This document shows positions 9,602 to 17,749 of a stretch of 64,000 bases of DNA, piece after piece. How positions within the stretch are numbered: position 1 is the first letter of the stretch; each line of letters begins with the position of its first letter. Origin of the DNA: RBG-16-34-14 sp963727535 (GTDB lineage: Bacteria; Bacteroidota; Ignavibacteria; Ignavibacteriales; Ignavibacteriaceae); contig CAVSGR010000001.1 in the NCBI GenBank assembly GCA_963727535.1, positions 310,001-374,000 of the forward strand, in the 5' to 3' direction. The notes below the pieces were generated by a model, which searched no databases, was not told where the DNA came from, and was given only the letters and a program-made list of their open reading frames with translations. Position numbers and translations under genes: made by a program.

Positions 9602-10939
9602 TTGACTTACTTCTATCCCGGAAAAATAAATGAGGTAAAACCAGACTTAGTTTTAGAAGATATAAAAGTTTCTGATGTATCACTTAAATCAGACTCGGCT
9701 GTAGTAAAGATTAACAAAAGCATAATGAAACTTGATGAATTGGATCTTTCTTACACTCAAAATAATATTTCTTTTGAATTTGCATCAATTCATTTTTCAA
9801 GACCGGCAAAAAATAAAATAATGTATATGTTGGAGGGATTTAATAATCATTGGACTTCATCAGACAGGAATTTTGTTTCATTCACAAATTTAAATCCGGG
9901 TGAATATACTTTTCGATTAAAAGGATCGAATGGGGATGGAATTTGGAATGATAAAGAAAGAACAATTAAAATAATTATTAATCCTCCCTGGTGGAGAACT
10001 ACTTTTGCATATATAGGGTACTTCTTCTTATTTGCAGGTTTGGTATTTGGTATTGATAGATTCCAGCGGCGGCGTGTGATCCAAAAAGAGCGTGCATTAG
10101 CAAAAGAAAAGGAACTCGAGCAGGCAAAAGAAATAGAAAAAGCATATACGGAGCTCAAATCCACACAGGTACAACTCATCCATGCCGAGAAAATGGCATC
10201 CCTAGGTGAACTAACTGCAGGTATTGCTCACGAAATTAAAAATCCGCTCAACTTCATAAATAACTTCAGCGAAGTAAGCAATGAGTTAATTGATGAAATG
10301 AAAGAAGAGTTAAAGAATAATAATAAAGAAGAAGCCATTTCAATTGCCGATGATCTCAAACAAAACCTTGAAAAAATAAATCAGCATGGCAAACGTGCAG
10401 ATTCCATAGTTAAAGGAATGCTACTTCATTCAAGAGGAACTTCCGGCGAAAAATCATTAACAGATATAAATGATTTGCTGGATCAGTATGTTACTCTTGC
10501 TTATCACGGTTTGAGAGCACAGAATAAAGAGTTCAACATTACGATAGAAAAAGATTATGATGAAACTCTGGAAAAGATAAATGTAGTTCCACAGGATATA
10601 AGCAGAGTTTTCTTAAATATAATAAACAATGCCTGTTATGCAGCTTATGATAGAAAGAAAAAGGGCAACGAAAGCAATTTCTCACCGACAATTAAAGTAT
10701 CAACAATAAACTTAAAAGATAAAGTTGAGATTAGTATCAGTGATAACGGCAATGGAATTCCTAAAGATATTTTGGATAAAATATTTCAGCCGTTCTTTAC
10801 AACCAAGCCAACAGGTGAAGGAACTGGATTGGGTTTATCATTAAGTTACGATATTGTTACAAAACAGCATAGTGGCGAATTGAAAGTTGAAACCAAGCAA
10901 GGAGAAGGAACGGAATTTATTGTATGGCTACCTTATTAA
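9602..10939 (+). CDS. Histidine kinase half of the third propeller kinase (Y_Y_Y, TM, HisKA, HATPase)
   Basis: The frame is actually open from about 9466 (SKLNKNDPKDKWNF...), so the real gene begins at 7101 and this is its C-terminal part. Order: last propeller piece, Y_Y_Y domain (FRLKGSNGDGIWNDKE), membrane helix (FAYIGYFFLFAGLVFGI), coiled coil, HisKA (IAHEIKNPLNFINNFSE), then a complete HATPase with N (IINNACYAAYD), G1 (DNGNGIP), F and G2 (GEGTGLGLSL) boxes. This is the only one of the three kinase ends in the window that is uninterrupted. It directly precedes the two response regulators, so they are likely partners. Confidence 0.88.
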   Translation: MTYFYPGKINEVKPDLVLEDIKVSDVSLKSDSAVVKINKSIMKLDELDLSYTQNNISFEFASIHFSRPAKNKIMYMLEGFNNHWTSSDRNFVSFTNLNPGEYTFRLKGSNGDGIWNDKERTIKIIINPPWWRTTFAYIGYFFLFAGLVFGIDRFQRRRVIQKERALAKEKELEQAKEIEKAYTELKSTQVQLIHAEKMASLGELTAGIAHEIKNPLNFINNFSEVSNELIDEMKEELKNNNKEEAISIADDLKQNLEKINQHGKRADSIVKGMLLHSRGTSGEKSLTDINDLLDQYVTLAYHGLRAQNKEFNITIEKDYDETLEKINVVPQDISRVFLNIINNACYAAYDRKKKGNESNFSPTIKVSTINLKDKVEISISDNGNGIPKDILDKIFQPFFTTKPTGEGTGLGLSLSYDIVTKQHSGELKVETKQGEGTEFIVWLPY

Positions 10940-11067
10940 AAAGGTTAAGGCCGCTAAGAAGCAGCAGGATTATGATTTTAAATTCGATAATACAAATAAA
11001 AAGTTTTACTATATTTTACAGTCAACCCATAACAGTCAATAATTTAATTAAATAATAGGAGTTAAAA

Positions 11068-11445
11068 TTGAAACTACTAGTTGTAGATGACGAAATCGAT
11101 GTTCAGTTTTTATTTCAGCAGAAATTCAGGAAGGAAATAAAAGCCGGTACCGTGCAGATAAGATATGCATACAATGGTATTTCCGCTCTTGAATTAATAG
11201 AATCTATTGAGAACCGTACCGACTATTTGATATTATCGGACATAAATATGCCGGAGATGAGTGGAATGGAATTGCTGAAAGAAATAAAGAAACGCTATCC
11301 CGAACTAAAAGTTATTATGATAACTGCTTACGGAGATGAGCACAATTTTACTATGGCAAAAAACCTTGGTGCCGATGATTACTTCACAAAACCGCTTCAA
11401 TTTGATCTTCTTAAAGAAAAACTAAATTACCCGGACGCAATCTAA
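11068..11445 (+). CDS. Single-domain response regulator (CheY-like receiver)
   Basis: The 125 residues form one REC domain. The acidic pocket is D7/D8, the phospho-acceptor is D58 in LILSDINMPEMSG, the switch Thr is T86 and the conserved Lys is K108 in YFTKPLQ. It starts with TTG, preceded by TAGGAG at proper spacing. There is no output domain, so it probably relays phosphate or binds a protein target. It sits 128 bases after the third kinase and 12 bases before the receiver-phosphatase gene, suggesting one transcription unit. Confidence 0.9.
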   Translation: MKLLVVDDEIDVQFLFQQKFRKEIKAGTVQIRYAYNGISALELIESIENRTDYLILSDINMPEMSGMELLKEIKKRYPELKVIMITAYGDEHNFTMAKNLGADDYFTKPLQFDLLKEKLNYPDAI

Positions 11446-11457
11446 GGAAATATTAAA

Positions 11458-12624
11458 ATGCAAATAGCAAAAATATTAGTAGTGGATGATGAAGCTGACC
11501 TTCAGGCACTTATCAATCAAAAATTCAGAAATAAGATCAAAGCAAAAGAATACGAATTTCATTTTGCTGAAAATGGTGCAGAAGCACTTGAGAAAATAGC
11601 GAACGATGGAACTATAGATCTTATTTTAACAGATATAAATATGCCTGTAATGGACGGACTTACTCTTCTTTCCAAAATAAATGAACTTAATAATAAATTA
11701 CTTAGGTCGGTTATTGTTTCTGCCTATGGAGATATGGAAAACATCAGGACAGCGATGAACAGGGGAGCTTATGATTTTATCACAAAACCTATTGATTTAA
11801 AAGATTTGGAAATAACAATCGAAAAATCTTTAAAAGAAATAGAGGAATATAAATCAGCACTCTCCGCACAGACTAAGTTAATTGCACTTCAGCAGGAGCT
11901 CGATATTGCAAATGTAATTCAAACATCAATTTTGCAAAAAACATTTCCACCGTTCCCTGATAGGAAAGACTTTGACATTTATGCAAAGATGATTCCCGCT
12001 AAAGATGTAGGCGGCGATCTTTTTGATTTCTTTTTTATTGATAAATACAGACTCGGTATTGTAATCGGGGACGTTTCCGGAAAAGGAATTGCTGCAGCGC
12101 TGCTAATGGCAGTTAGTAAAACATTATTAAAGGCAACCGCATTAAAAGGAATGCCCGCGGATAACATTTTATCGGAAGTCAACAATATTATTGCGGAAGA
12201 AAGTCCTTCTAACATGTTCGTTACCGTTTTTTACGGCGTGCTCGATACACGAAGTGGCGCATTTGAGTATTCAAACGGAGGACATAATCTACCCTATTTA
12301 ATTTCTACCGATGGAAAAGTTAAGCAGCTTGAAAATATTGGCGGGCTTATGATTGGCGCTATAAAAGATGTTCCGTACGAATCGAATGTAATTATGATTC
12401 AACCCGGTGAAAATCTTATCTTTTACACCGATGGAGTTACAGAATCGTTTAATAAAGAGGGTGAAGAATTTCACGAGACCGGTCTTGAAAAAATTCTTTC
12501 TGATAAAAATTCTTTAAATGTAAATGAGCTTGTTGAACACGTTTTTGAAAATGTACAATCTTTCTCGGAAGGTGTTGAGCAGTCCGATGATATAACCTGC
12601 CTTGCATTAAAATATTTGAAGTAG
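11458..12624 (+). CDS. Response regulator with SpoIIE/RsbU-type PP2C phosphatase output
   Basis: An N-terminal receiver (D59 in LILTDINMPVMDG, K110 in FITKPID) is followed by a linker helix. A PP2C-like SpoIIE domain spans about residues 180-388, with metal-binding acids in AKDVGGDLFDFF, IGDVSGKGIAAALLM and EQSDDITCLAL. Proteins of this build dephosphorylate an anti-sigma-factor antagonist when the receiver is phosphorylated. No STAS or anti-sigma gene is adjacent, so the target must lie elsewhere. Context makes it the likely output of the propeller kinases. Confidence 0.92.
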   Translation: MQIAKILVVDDEADLQALINQKFRNKIKAKEYEFHFAENGAEALEKIANDGTIDLILTDINMPVMDGLTLLSKINELNNKLLRSVIVSAYGDMENIRTAMNRGAYDFITKPIDLKDLEITIEKSLKEIEEYKSALSAQTKLIALQQELDIANVIQTSILQKTFPPFPDRKDFDIYAKMIPAKDVGGDLFDFFFIDKYRLGIVIGDVSGKGIAAALLMAVSKTLLKATALKGMPADNILSEVNNIIAEESPSNMFVTVFYGVLDTRSGAFEYSNGGHNLPYLISTDGKVKQLENIGGLMIGAIKDVPYESNVIMIQPGENLIFYTDGVTESFNKEGEEFHETGLEKILSDKNSLNVNELVEHVFENVQSFSEGVEQSDDITCLALKYLK

Positions 12625-12648
12625 GAAATTGATTAATCAAATTCCTAC
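12621..12648. terminator. 28-nt near-perfect palindrome between convergent genes
   Basis: GTAGGAA..TTGATTAATCAA..TTCCTAC overlaps the stop codon of the receiver-phosphatase gene and precedes the end of the convergent radical SAM gene. Position and symmetry suggest a bidirectional terminator, but there is no clear U tract. Confidence 0.5.
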
Positions 12649-12654
12649 CGAATT

Positions 12655-13863
12655 CTAATTCATAAAATCTTTTGGATAAGATTTTAGGTTATGTCCGAAG
12701 TTTAATTGTTCTTCCATTCTGCAGGACCAGACAAGTTTTCCATTCCATACAGTTATATCCGGACAGCCATCGCACATGTTTTGTCTGCCGTCTTCAAGAA
12801 AATCTACGGGTTGGATTATCATTACAGATTGATAATAAAGCTTTCTGAAAATGTTAAGAGGATTTTTAAGATAATTAAACATTGTTTTCTTAATCCGGTT
12901 ATCAAAAGGACTAAGCAACATCATCAATCTTCCTTTACGAGCATCTTTAGGTTTTGCATAAGCAAGATACCTATTGTTGAAAAGGTGATAGAATGTCTGC
13001 ATAATTTCCATTCCCTTACTTCCAACATAGCCATAAATTTTATTTTTTCTGCCGAGTCTTCCCGTTAATAACCATTTGAATGAATCAGGTTTCTCAGAAC
13101 CATTTAAATACGCACACGGATCAAAATTGGGATCAACTTCTTTTCTTAACATCTCAACAATTTCCTGAGCTTTGATGTCGGTTCTTTCAGTTGTTTCTTC
13201 ATTATAAACAAGCTGCTGCATTTCTATTTTTTTAGGACCAAGATAAAAATCAACTCCTTCATTATTTACTGCACGGTAAAGAATAAAAACCATCACCTGC
13301 ACGATATCTATATGTTCCTGGGCCCACTTAACCATTCCCGGGACATACTGCATTGTGTCTTCATAAACTGTTGAGTTAAAAGAGCAGGAGATTCCGCCTT
13401 CTTCCGCAAGCATCTTTGCGTAATGAAGTCTTAGTTCATTCATCTCGAGTTCATTTTTATCTCTCCAGCCTGGGCGACCTTGCTTACTGTCGATATGGAA
13501 AGTAAAACCAAATACACCGGCTTTCTTTAATTCATGAAGAAGCTCTTTGGTGAGCGCCAAACCATTTGTATTAATAATTGGTTTCAAACCTCTTGCTTTC
13601 ACATCTTTAACAATTTCTATGATATCGGGATGCATTAAAGGATCGCCACCTGCAATAGAAACTCCATCGCACGTTCTTAGTTTTGTAAAAACATCAAGCT
13701 CTTCCTTTACAACTTTTAAAGACTTATGACTATTCTTTTCATTTTTTCTATAACAACCGTCGCAGGATAAATTGCAAGCTGCGGTTGGCTCAAGCCAGGA
13801 AATAGAATTATCGGTTAAATTCCATGGAAGACGATAGTAATCGAGATGATTAAGCTGAAGCAT
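12655..13863 (-). CDS. Radical SAM protein
   Basis: A 402-residue radical SAM enzyme. CxxxCxxC is present as CNLSCDGC near residue 30, preceded by EPTAAC. The GGDPL motif (SIAGGDPLMHP) and GLKPIINTNG follow, so the SAM-binding barrel is complete. The C-terminal part has further cysteines (CDGCPD and CRMEEQ) that could bind an auxiliary cluster or close a SPASM-like domain. The start ATG has a GGAGGG ribosome site. It stands alone between convergent and divergent neighbours, with no precursor peptide or maturation partner nearby. Substrate unknown; a lipid- or cofactor-modifying role is as plausible as peptide modification. Confidence 0.85.
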   Translation of the reverse strand: MLQLNHLDYYRLPWNLTDNSISWLEPTAACNLSCDGCYRKNEKNSHKSLKVVKEELDVFTKLRTCDGVSIAGGDPLMHPDIIEIVKDVKARGLKPIINTNGLALTKELLHELKKAGVFGFTFHIDSKQGRPGWRDKNELEMNELRLHYAKMLAEEGGISCSFNSTVYEDTMQYVPGMVKWAQEHIDIVQVMVFILYRAVNNEGVDFYLGPKKIEMQQLVYNEETTERTDIKAQEIVEMLRKEVDPNFDPCAYLNGSEKPDSFKWLLTGRLGRKNKIYGYVGSKGMEIMQTFYHLFNNRYLAYAKPKDARKGRLMMLLSPFDNRIKKTMFNYLKNPLNIFRKLYYQSVMIIQPVDFLEDGRQNMCDGCPDITVWNGKLVWSCRMEEQLNFGHNLKSYPKDFMN

Positions 13864-14270
13864 TTGAACCCTCCGTAGTTAAACTCCCCTTAAAAAGGGG
13901 GCTCGTTATAATTGTTATTTGTTAAATAGTTGAAGTAAAGATATACGGATTATTAAAAAAAATCAATTGATTAGCTAGAAGGGTGAAAAATTGAAACAGC
14001 TATATACATATGCTTAAATAATTTTGTTAAAAATTCCCCTCCACGATTGATATCATATTGGGAACTCTTCAGATCTGAAATAAAAAGTAATGTATCTATT
14101 TGGACACAAGTTTTTTTGCTCAAACAATAAATAAATCTTGTGGCATAATTTCTGTTTTTTACAATACTAAGGTAACAACAAGTAAATATTATTATCAATT
14201 TCTACTTTTTACAAGATATAGTAGTTCGTACAAATTTCAGATGATTTTTATAAATAAAATAGGTGACCAT
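13864..14270. other. Intergenic region between divergent genes
   Basis: About 400 A+T-rich bases without a convincing gene. Near the radical SAM start lies a perfect hairpin CCCCTT-AAA-AAGGGG (13886-13900), with the same three-base loop seen in hairpins elsewhere in the window. Promoters for both flanking genes must lie here, but I cannot place them confidently. Confidence 0.5.
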
Positions 14271-14942
14271 ATGAAAAAAGCTTTCTTCTTTCTGTTATTT
14301 ACTTTTTTAATACAAATTAGTATTAAAGCACAAAGTAATCCCAATCCCTATTTATCAGCAGGAATGGACATGGGTTATAATAATGGTTTGGGTTTACAGG
14401 GAAACTTAACCGCTTCTAATTTCACCTCGGATATTCCATTGTCTGTAAGACTTGGAATAGGATATACAAGCGTAAATCCCGGAAGTGCAGTAGACGCCAG
14501 ATCAATTTTTATTAATGATGCTACCAATGGTGTTCCTGAAAAAAGCGGAACTGTTTGGGATTTTAGAATGGATTTTTTATTCCCGGTACAAATCTTTTCT
14601 TTTAAAAGATCCAGTTTGTTTTTTGGACCAAGGTACTCCAAGTTCACCGCGGAATTCGATTTCATTGACGGTAACGAATTTTTTAATATAAATAGTAATC
14701 AATGGGGAGTTGGTCTTGGTGCAGAAACTAATTTTTCGTTAACACACAGATTTGATCTTGTTCTAACAACCGGTTTCGATTATTATTTCTTAGGCATTAT
14801 TGAGGGACATGATACCGCTTACGGACCTGATGGTGAAATAATTAACGGAAGAAGAGATTATACTTACCAGGATGCTGACAGGGCAATTAACCAACCCAAA
14901 CTTGTTTATAAGTTACTGGTAGGATTCAATTACTTTTTTTGA
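14271..14942 (+). CDS. Outer-membrane beta-barrel-like protein
   Basis: I choose ATG 14271, preceded by AGGTGA, because it begins a clean signal peptide (MKKAFFFLLFTFLIQ ... IKAQ) giving 223 residues; an upstream in-frame start would add a non-signal tail. The mature part alternates short hydrophobic strands with turns and ends in aromatic residues (VGFNYFF), typical of an eight- to twelve-stranded porin-like barrel. No specific family recognised. It is monocistronic and followed by a terminator hairpin. Confidence 0.75.
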   Translation: MKKAFFFLLFTFLIQISIKAQSNPNPYLSAGMDMGYNNGLGLQGNLTASNFTSDIPLSVRLGIGYTSVNPGSAVDARSIFINDATNGVPEKSGTVWDFRMDFLFPVQIFSFKRSSLFFGPRYSKFTAEFDFIDGNEFFNINSNQWGVGLGAETNFSLTHRFDLVLTTGFDYYFLGIIEGHDTAYGPDGEIINGRRDYTYQDADRAINQPKLVYKLLVGFNYFF

Positions 14943-14966
14943 TTTGATATCTTTTAAGAAGAAAGG

Positions 14967-14997
14967 GAGCTATTATTAATTTAATAGCTCTTTTTTA
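14967..14997 (+). terminator. Rho-independent terminator
   Basis: A GAGCTATTA / TAATAGCTC stem with a short loop is followed directly by a run of six T. It lies 25 bases beyond the stop of the beta-barrel gene. Confidence 0.8.
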
Positions 14998-15008
14998 TTT
15001 TAGTATTA

Positions 15009-15029
15009 CTCCAAAGGAGTCCTTCGGGA
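15009..15029. repeat. Paired mini-hairpin
   Basis: Two adjacent tiny stems, CTCC-AAA-GGAG and TCC-TTCG-GGA. They share the architecture of the 22-base insertion at 15125-15146. Confidence 0.6.
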
Positions 15030-15105
15030 TACCTCTTACCGGTTAGTGATTCTAGTTTAGTCTTTTATTCTCCCTACTAAATACTCACTACTCAATTCTA
15101 AAACT

Positions 15106-15167
15106 AGTACACCCGGAAGGATTCTCCCAAAGGGATGCCTTCGGCAGAACCCTCAACCTCTTGATTA
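15106..15167 (-). repeat. Partial tRNA-Arg copy (3' half) interrupted by a paired hairpin
   Basis: This stretch repeats the 3' half of the adjacent tRNA-Arg (acceptor, T arm, and the 3' side of the anticodon arm). A 22-base insertion at 15125-15146 interrupts it. The insertion is exactly two 11-base hairpins, TCCC-AAA-GGGA and TGCC-TTC-GGCA. The copy lacks the 5' half and cannot be a functional tRNA. Confidence 0.75.
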
Positions 15168-15181
15168 ATTTTAATACTTAG

Positions 15182-15255
15182 TACACCCGGAAGGATTCGA
15201 ACCCTCAACCTTTTGATCCGTAGTCAAACGCTCTATCCAATTGAGCTACGGGTGC
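15182..15255 (-). tRNA. tRNA-Arg (anticodon ACG)
   Basis: Reads on the minus strand as a 74-base cloverleaf. The acceptor is GCACCCG/CGGGTGT. The D arm holds AGCTCAATTGGATAGAGC. The anticodon stem TTTGA/TCAAA encloses loop CTACGGA, and the T arm is GAGGGTTCGAATCCTTC. Anticodon ACG (wobble-modified to ICG) decodes CGN arginine codons. CCA is not encoded. Partial copies of this tRNA lie on both sides. Confidence 0.95.
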
Positions 15256-15276
15256 ATATCATAAAATCACAACCGT

Positions 15277-15330
15277 ATTGAGTTTACCTGCCGAAACTGA
15301 TTTATCAGTGAAGGCAGGCTACGGGTGCAT
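15277..15330 (-). repeat. Partial tRNA-Arg copy (5' end) interrupted by a hairpin
   Basis: ATTGAG and CTACGGGTGCAT, contiguous in the intact tRNA gene, are here separated by a 36-base insertion (15283-15318). The insertion contains the hairpin CCTGCC-GAA-ACTGA/TCAGT-GAA-GGCAGG. Between this copy and the dapA start (15331-15493) I see only A+T-rich DNA, presumably the operon promoter. Confidence 0.75.
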
Positions 15331-15493
15331 TTTTAACGATGAAAAGATAGTATAAAATCGATTGTTCTTCAAATCAATTTTTAAAAAACTAAGCAGTCTT
15401 AACTAAGTATTCTTGCCGTTAATAGTTAAACAAGATTATAATTCTTTATATTTTAGTATATTAAAATAATTTTTATTAATAACTGAGAGCGAA

Positions 15494-16366
15494 ATGTTAT
15501 TTAGTGGAACCGGAACTGCAATTATAACTCCATTTACCAGCGAAAATGAAATCGACTACCCAGCGCTTAAGAAAATATTAAACTCTCAAATAAAAAATGG
15601 AATCGATGCAATAATTCTTCTTGGCACGACCGGAGAATCTCCCGTAATCTCTCTTGATGAAAGGAAAAAACTAACCGAAGTAACAATGGAAGAAATTGGC
15701 GGAAAAGCCAAAGTTATTGTAGGAACCGGCACGAACAATACAAAAAATGTAGTTGAGTTAAATAAAATTGCTGAAGAATATAAAGTAGATGCTTTGCTGA
15801 TTGTTAATCCTTATTATAATAAAGGTACACAACTAAGCCTTGTTGAACATTATAAATACATTTCTGAAAGAACAGAACTTCCAATCCTTTTATACAATGT
15901 TCCTTCAAGAACCGGAATGAATGTGCTTCCGGAGACAATCGTTAAAATTCATTCTGAATGTAAAAATGTTGTTGGCGTCAAAGAAGCCTGTGGAAATATT
16001 TCTCAGATTGCTCATCTCTTTTCTATCAAGCCCGAGTCTTTAGCCGTTTATTCCGGGAATGACGACAACACATTTTCTATTATGGCTTTAGGAGGGGAGG
16101 GAGTTGTTTCCGTTTTCTCTAATGCATTTCCTAAACAAAAGAAATTATTAACTGATGCATTATTAAAGAACGATTTTGAGACAGCAAGAAAGTTAAACGC
16201 TAAATATTTAAGGATGATGAATTTACTGTTTGTGGAAGCGAGTCCCTCGCCAATTAAATTTGTTATGTCTAAATTAGGAATGTGTGAAAATACATTAAGA
16301 CTTCCTATGTGTCCGGTTACTCCCCAAACAGAAAATCTTTTAATAGAAGAAATGAATAAATATTAA
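15494..16366 (+). CDS. dapA: 4-hydroxy-tetrahydrodipicolinate synthase
   Basis: Condenses pyruvate with aspartate semialdehyde in the lysine/diaminopimelate pathway. The 290 residues match the family length. The Schiff-base lysine is K163 in GVKEACGN, and the catalytic Tyr is Y134 in LLYNVPSRTG. The GTTGES pyruvate-binding motif lies at residues 44-49. It is the first gene of dapA-dapB-dapH-lysC, all within a few bases of each other. GAGAG lies just upstream of the ATG. Seen: full-length with active-site residues; inferred: operon leader. Confidence 0.97.
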   Translation: MLFSGTGTAIITPFTSENEIDYPALKKILNSQIKNGIDAIILLGTTGESPVISLDERKKLTEVTMEEIGGKAKVIVGTGTNNTKNVVELNKIAEEYKVDALLIVNPYYNKGTQLSLVEHYKYISERTELPILLYNVPSRTGMNVLPETIVKIHSECKNVVGVKEACGNISQIAHLFSIKPESLAVYSGNDDNTFSIMALGGEGVVSVFSNAFPKQKKLLTDALLKNDFETARKLNAKYLRMMNLLFVEASPSPIKFVMSKLGMCENTLRLPMCPVTPQTENLLIEEMNKY

Positions 16367-16375
16367 GGTGAAAAT

Positions 16376-17043
16376 CTGAGCTCGTCTATCATTAAATATG
16401 GAGTAATTGGTAACAAAGGAAGACTCGGTGCAGAAGTAGTTAATGTATTTAATGAAAAAGGTCACAAATTAGTTTATGAACTTGATATTGATGGAGAAAA
16501 TGTAAAAGACACTCCACAAATTTTAATTGATTGTTCACTTCCTTCAGCTTTTGAGAATACGCTTAAAACCGCCGAACGGTTTAATGCTTCTCTTATTGTA
16601 GCAACTACGGGATTAAAAGAAGAAGATATTGAAAAACTCAAGACATTTTCGAATAAAATTCCGGTTGTACAGAGTTTTAATTTTTCAATTGGTATCCAGG
16701 TTTTATTAAAACTTACGGAAACAGCGGACAATATTTTAAAAGATTGGGATATCGAAATTTCTGAAACTCATCACCGTTTTAAAAAGACAAACCTTCCGGC
16801 ACTGCATTAATGATTAAGAATAAACTCAGTTCAAAGTCTGTCTCAATTTCTTCTTTGAGGCTGGGAAATGTTGCTGGCGATCATACGGTTACGTTCGGTG
16901 GTTTAGGTGAAACAATTTCGATAACACATCATGCAATATCGAGAAGAACTTTTGCAGAAGGTATTCTGAAATCTGCAGAATTTCTTCTAACAAAGAAAAA
17001 TGGGTTTTATTCATTCACAGAAGTAATTTTTGGTAAAAGCTGA
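16376..17043 (+). CDS. dapB: 4-hydroxy-tetrahydrodipicolinate reductase, frameshifted
   Basis: NAD(P)H-dependent reduction following DapA. The frame from about 16376 has the Rossmann start (YGVIGNKGRLGAEV), ATTGL and the DapB active-site motif SETHHRFKK. It stops at 16807 because one A is missing in the AAAAA run near 16785. The remainder (16810-17043) continues with TALMIKN, GDHTVTFGGLGE and ITHHAISRR. No good start codon is visible; CTG at 16376 is the only in-frame candidate close to dapA, hinting at a second error. The reaction is needed for cell-wall and lysine synthesis, so a sequencing error is the likeliest cause. Confidence 0.88.
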
Positions 17044-17044
17044 T

Positions 17045-17743
17045 ATGGATTCATACGAAATAATTAACTACATCTCGAAATCAGAAAAGAAAACTCCTGT
17101 TACAGTTTATTTAAAAGGAAATCTTGAAAAAATAAATTTTGAGAAACTGGATTTCTTTGGTGAAAAAAGTTTTGGAATCCTCTTCTGCGAGTTGAAAGAA
17201 TTTGAACATCTACTTAAAGAAAATAATGAACAGATAACATCTTACAGAATAGAAAATAACCGTAGAAATTCAGCTATTCCTCTTGCTGATTTAACCAAGT
17301 ATAATGCTAGGATAGAACCGGGTGCAATAATAAGGGACATCGTTGAAATTGGAGACAATTGTGTAATTATGATGGGAGCAGTCATTAATATCGGTGCAGT
17401 TATAGGCGAAAGAACAATGATTGATATGAATGTTGTTGTAGGAGGCAGAGCAATCGTTGGAAACAACTGTCACGTAGGTGCAGGAGCTGTTCTTGCAGGA
17501 GTAATTGAGCCTCCGAGTGCTGCACCCGTAATAATTGAAGATGATGTCTTGATTGGAGCAAATGCTGTCGTTCTTGAAGGTGTTAAAGTTGGTAAAGGTG
17601 CTGTAATTGCCGCAGGTTCTATCGTTGTTAAAGATGTTGAACCTTATACAGTTGTAGCGGGGGTTCCGGCTAAACTTCTTAAAAAAGTTGATGAGAAAAC
17701 TAAAGTTAAAACACAACTAATGGATGAGTTGAGGAAGCTCTGA
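17045..17743 (+). CDS. dapH: Tetrahydrodipicolinate N-acetyltransferase
   Basis: Acetyl-CoA-dependent acetylation of tetrahydrodipicolinate, the acetylase branch of DAP synthesis. I place the start at ATG 17045, one base past the dapB stop. An N-terminal DapH-specific domain (about 1-80) is followed by a left-handed beta-helix of hexapeptide repeats (IGDNCVIMMGAVINIG, VIGERTMIDMNVVVGG, VLIGANAVVLEGVKVG). The N-terminal domain and PLADLTKYNARIEPGA distinguish it from succinylating DapD. It implies an N-acetyl-DAP aminotransferase and deacetylase elsewhere. Confidence 0.9.
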   Translation: MDSYEIINYISKSEKKTPVTVYLKGNLEKINFEKLDFFGEKSFGILFCELKEFEHLLKENNEQITSYRIENNRRNSAIPLADLTKYNARIEPGAIIRDIVEIGDNCVIMMGAVINIGAVIGERTMIDMNVVVGGRAIVGNNCHVGAGAVLAGVIEPPSAAPVIIEDDVLIGANAVVLEGVKVGKGAVIAAGSIVVKDVEPYTVVAGVPAKLLKKVDEKTKVKTQLMDELRKL

Positions 17744-17749
17744 TGAAAG

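Noticed and set aside
15106..15167. Second functional tRNA
   Set aside because: Lacks the 5' half and is interrupted by a 22-base insertion, so no cloverleaf can form.
15331..15493. Lysine riboswitch upstream of dapA
   Set aside because: The region is A+T-rich with no recognisable L-box core or multi-stem structure; 163 bases after the tRNA fragment is also too short for a standard element plus promoter.
16376..17043. Two separate genes instead of dapB
   Set aside because: Both halves match one DapB protein and join with a single missing A; the second half has no ribosome-binding site.
17291..17716. Minus-strand 141-codon frame over dapH
   Set aside because: Repetitive Asn/Tyr/Cys composition mirrors the hexapeptide repeats of dapH on the other strand; no start signals.
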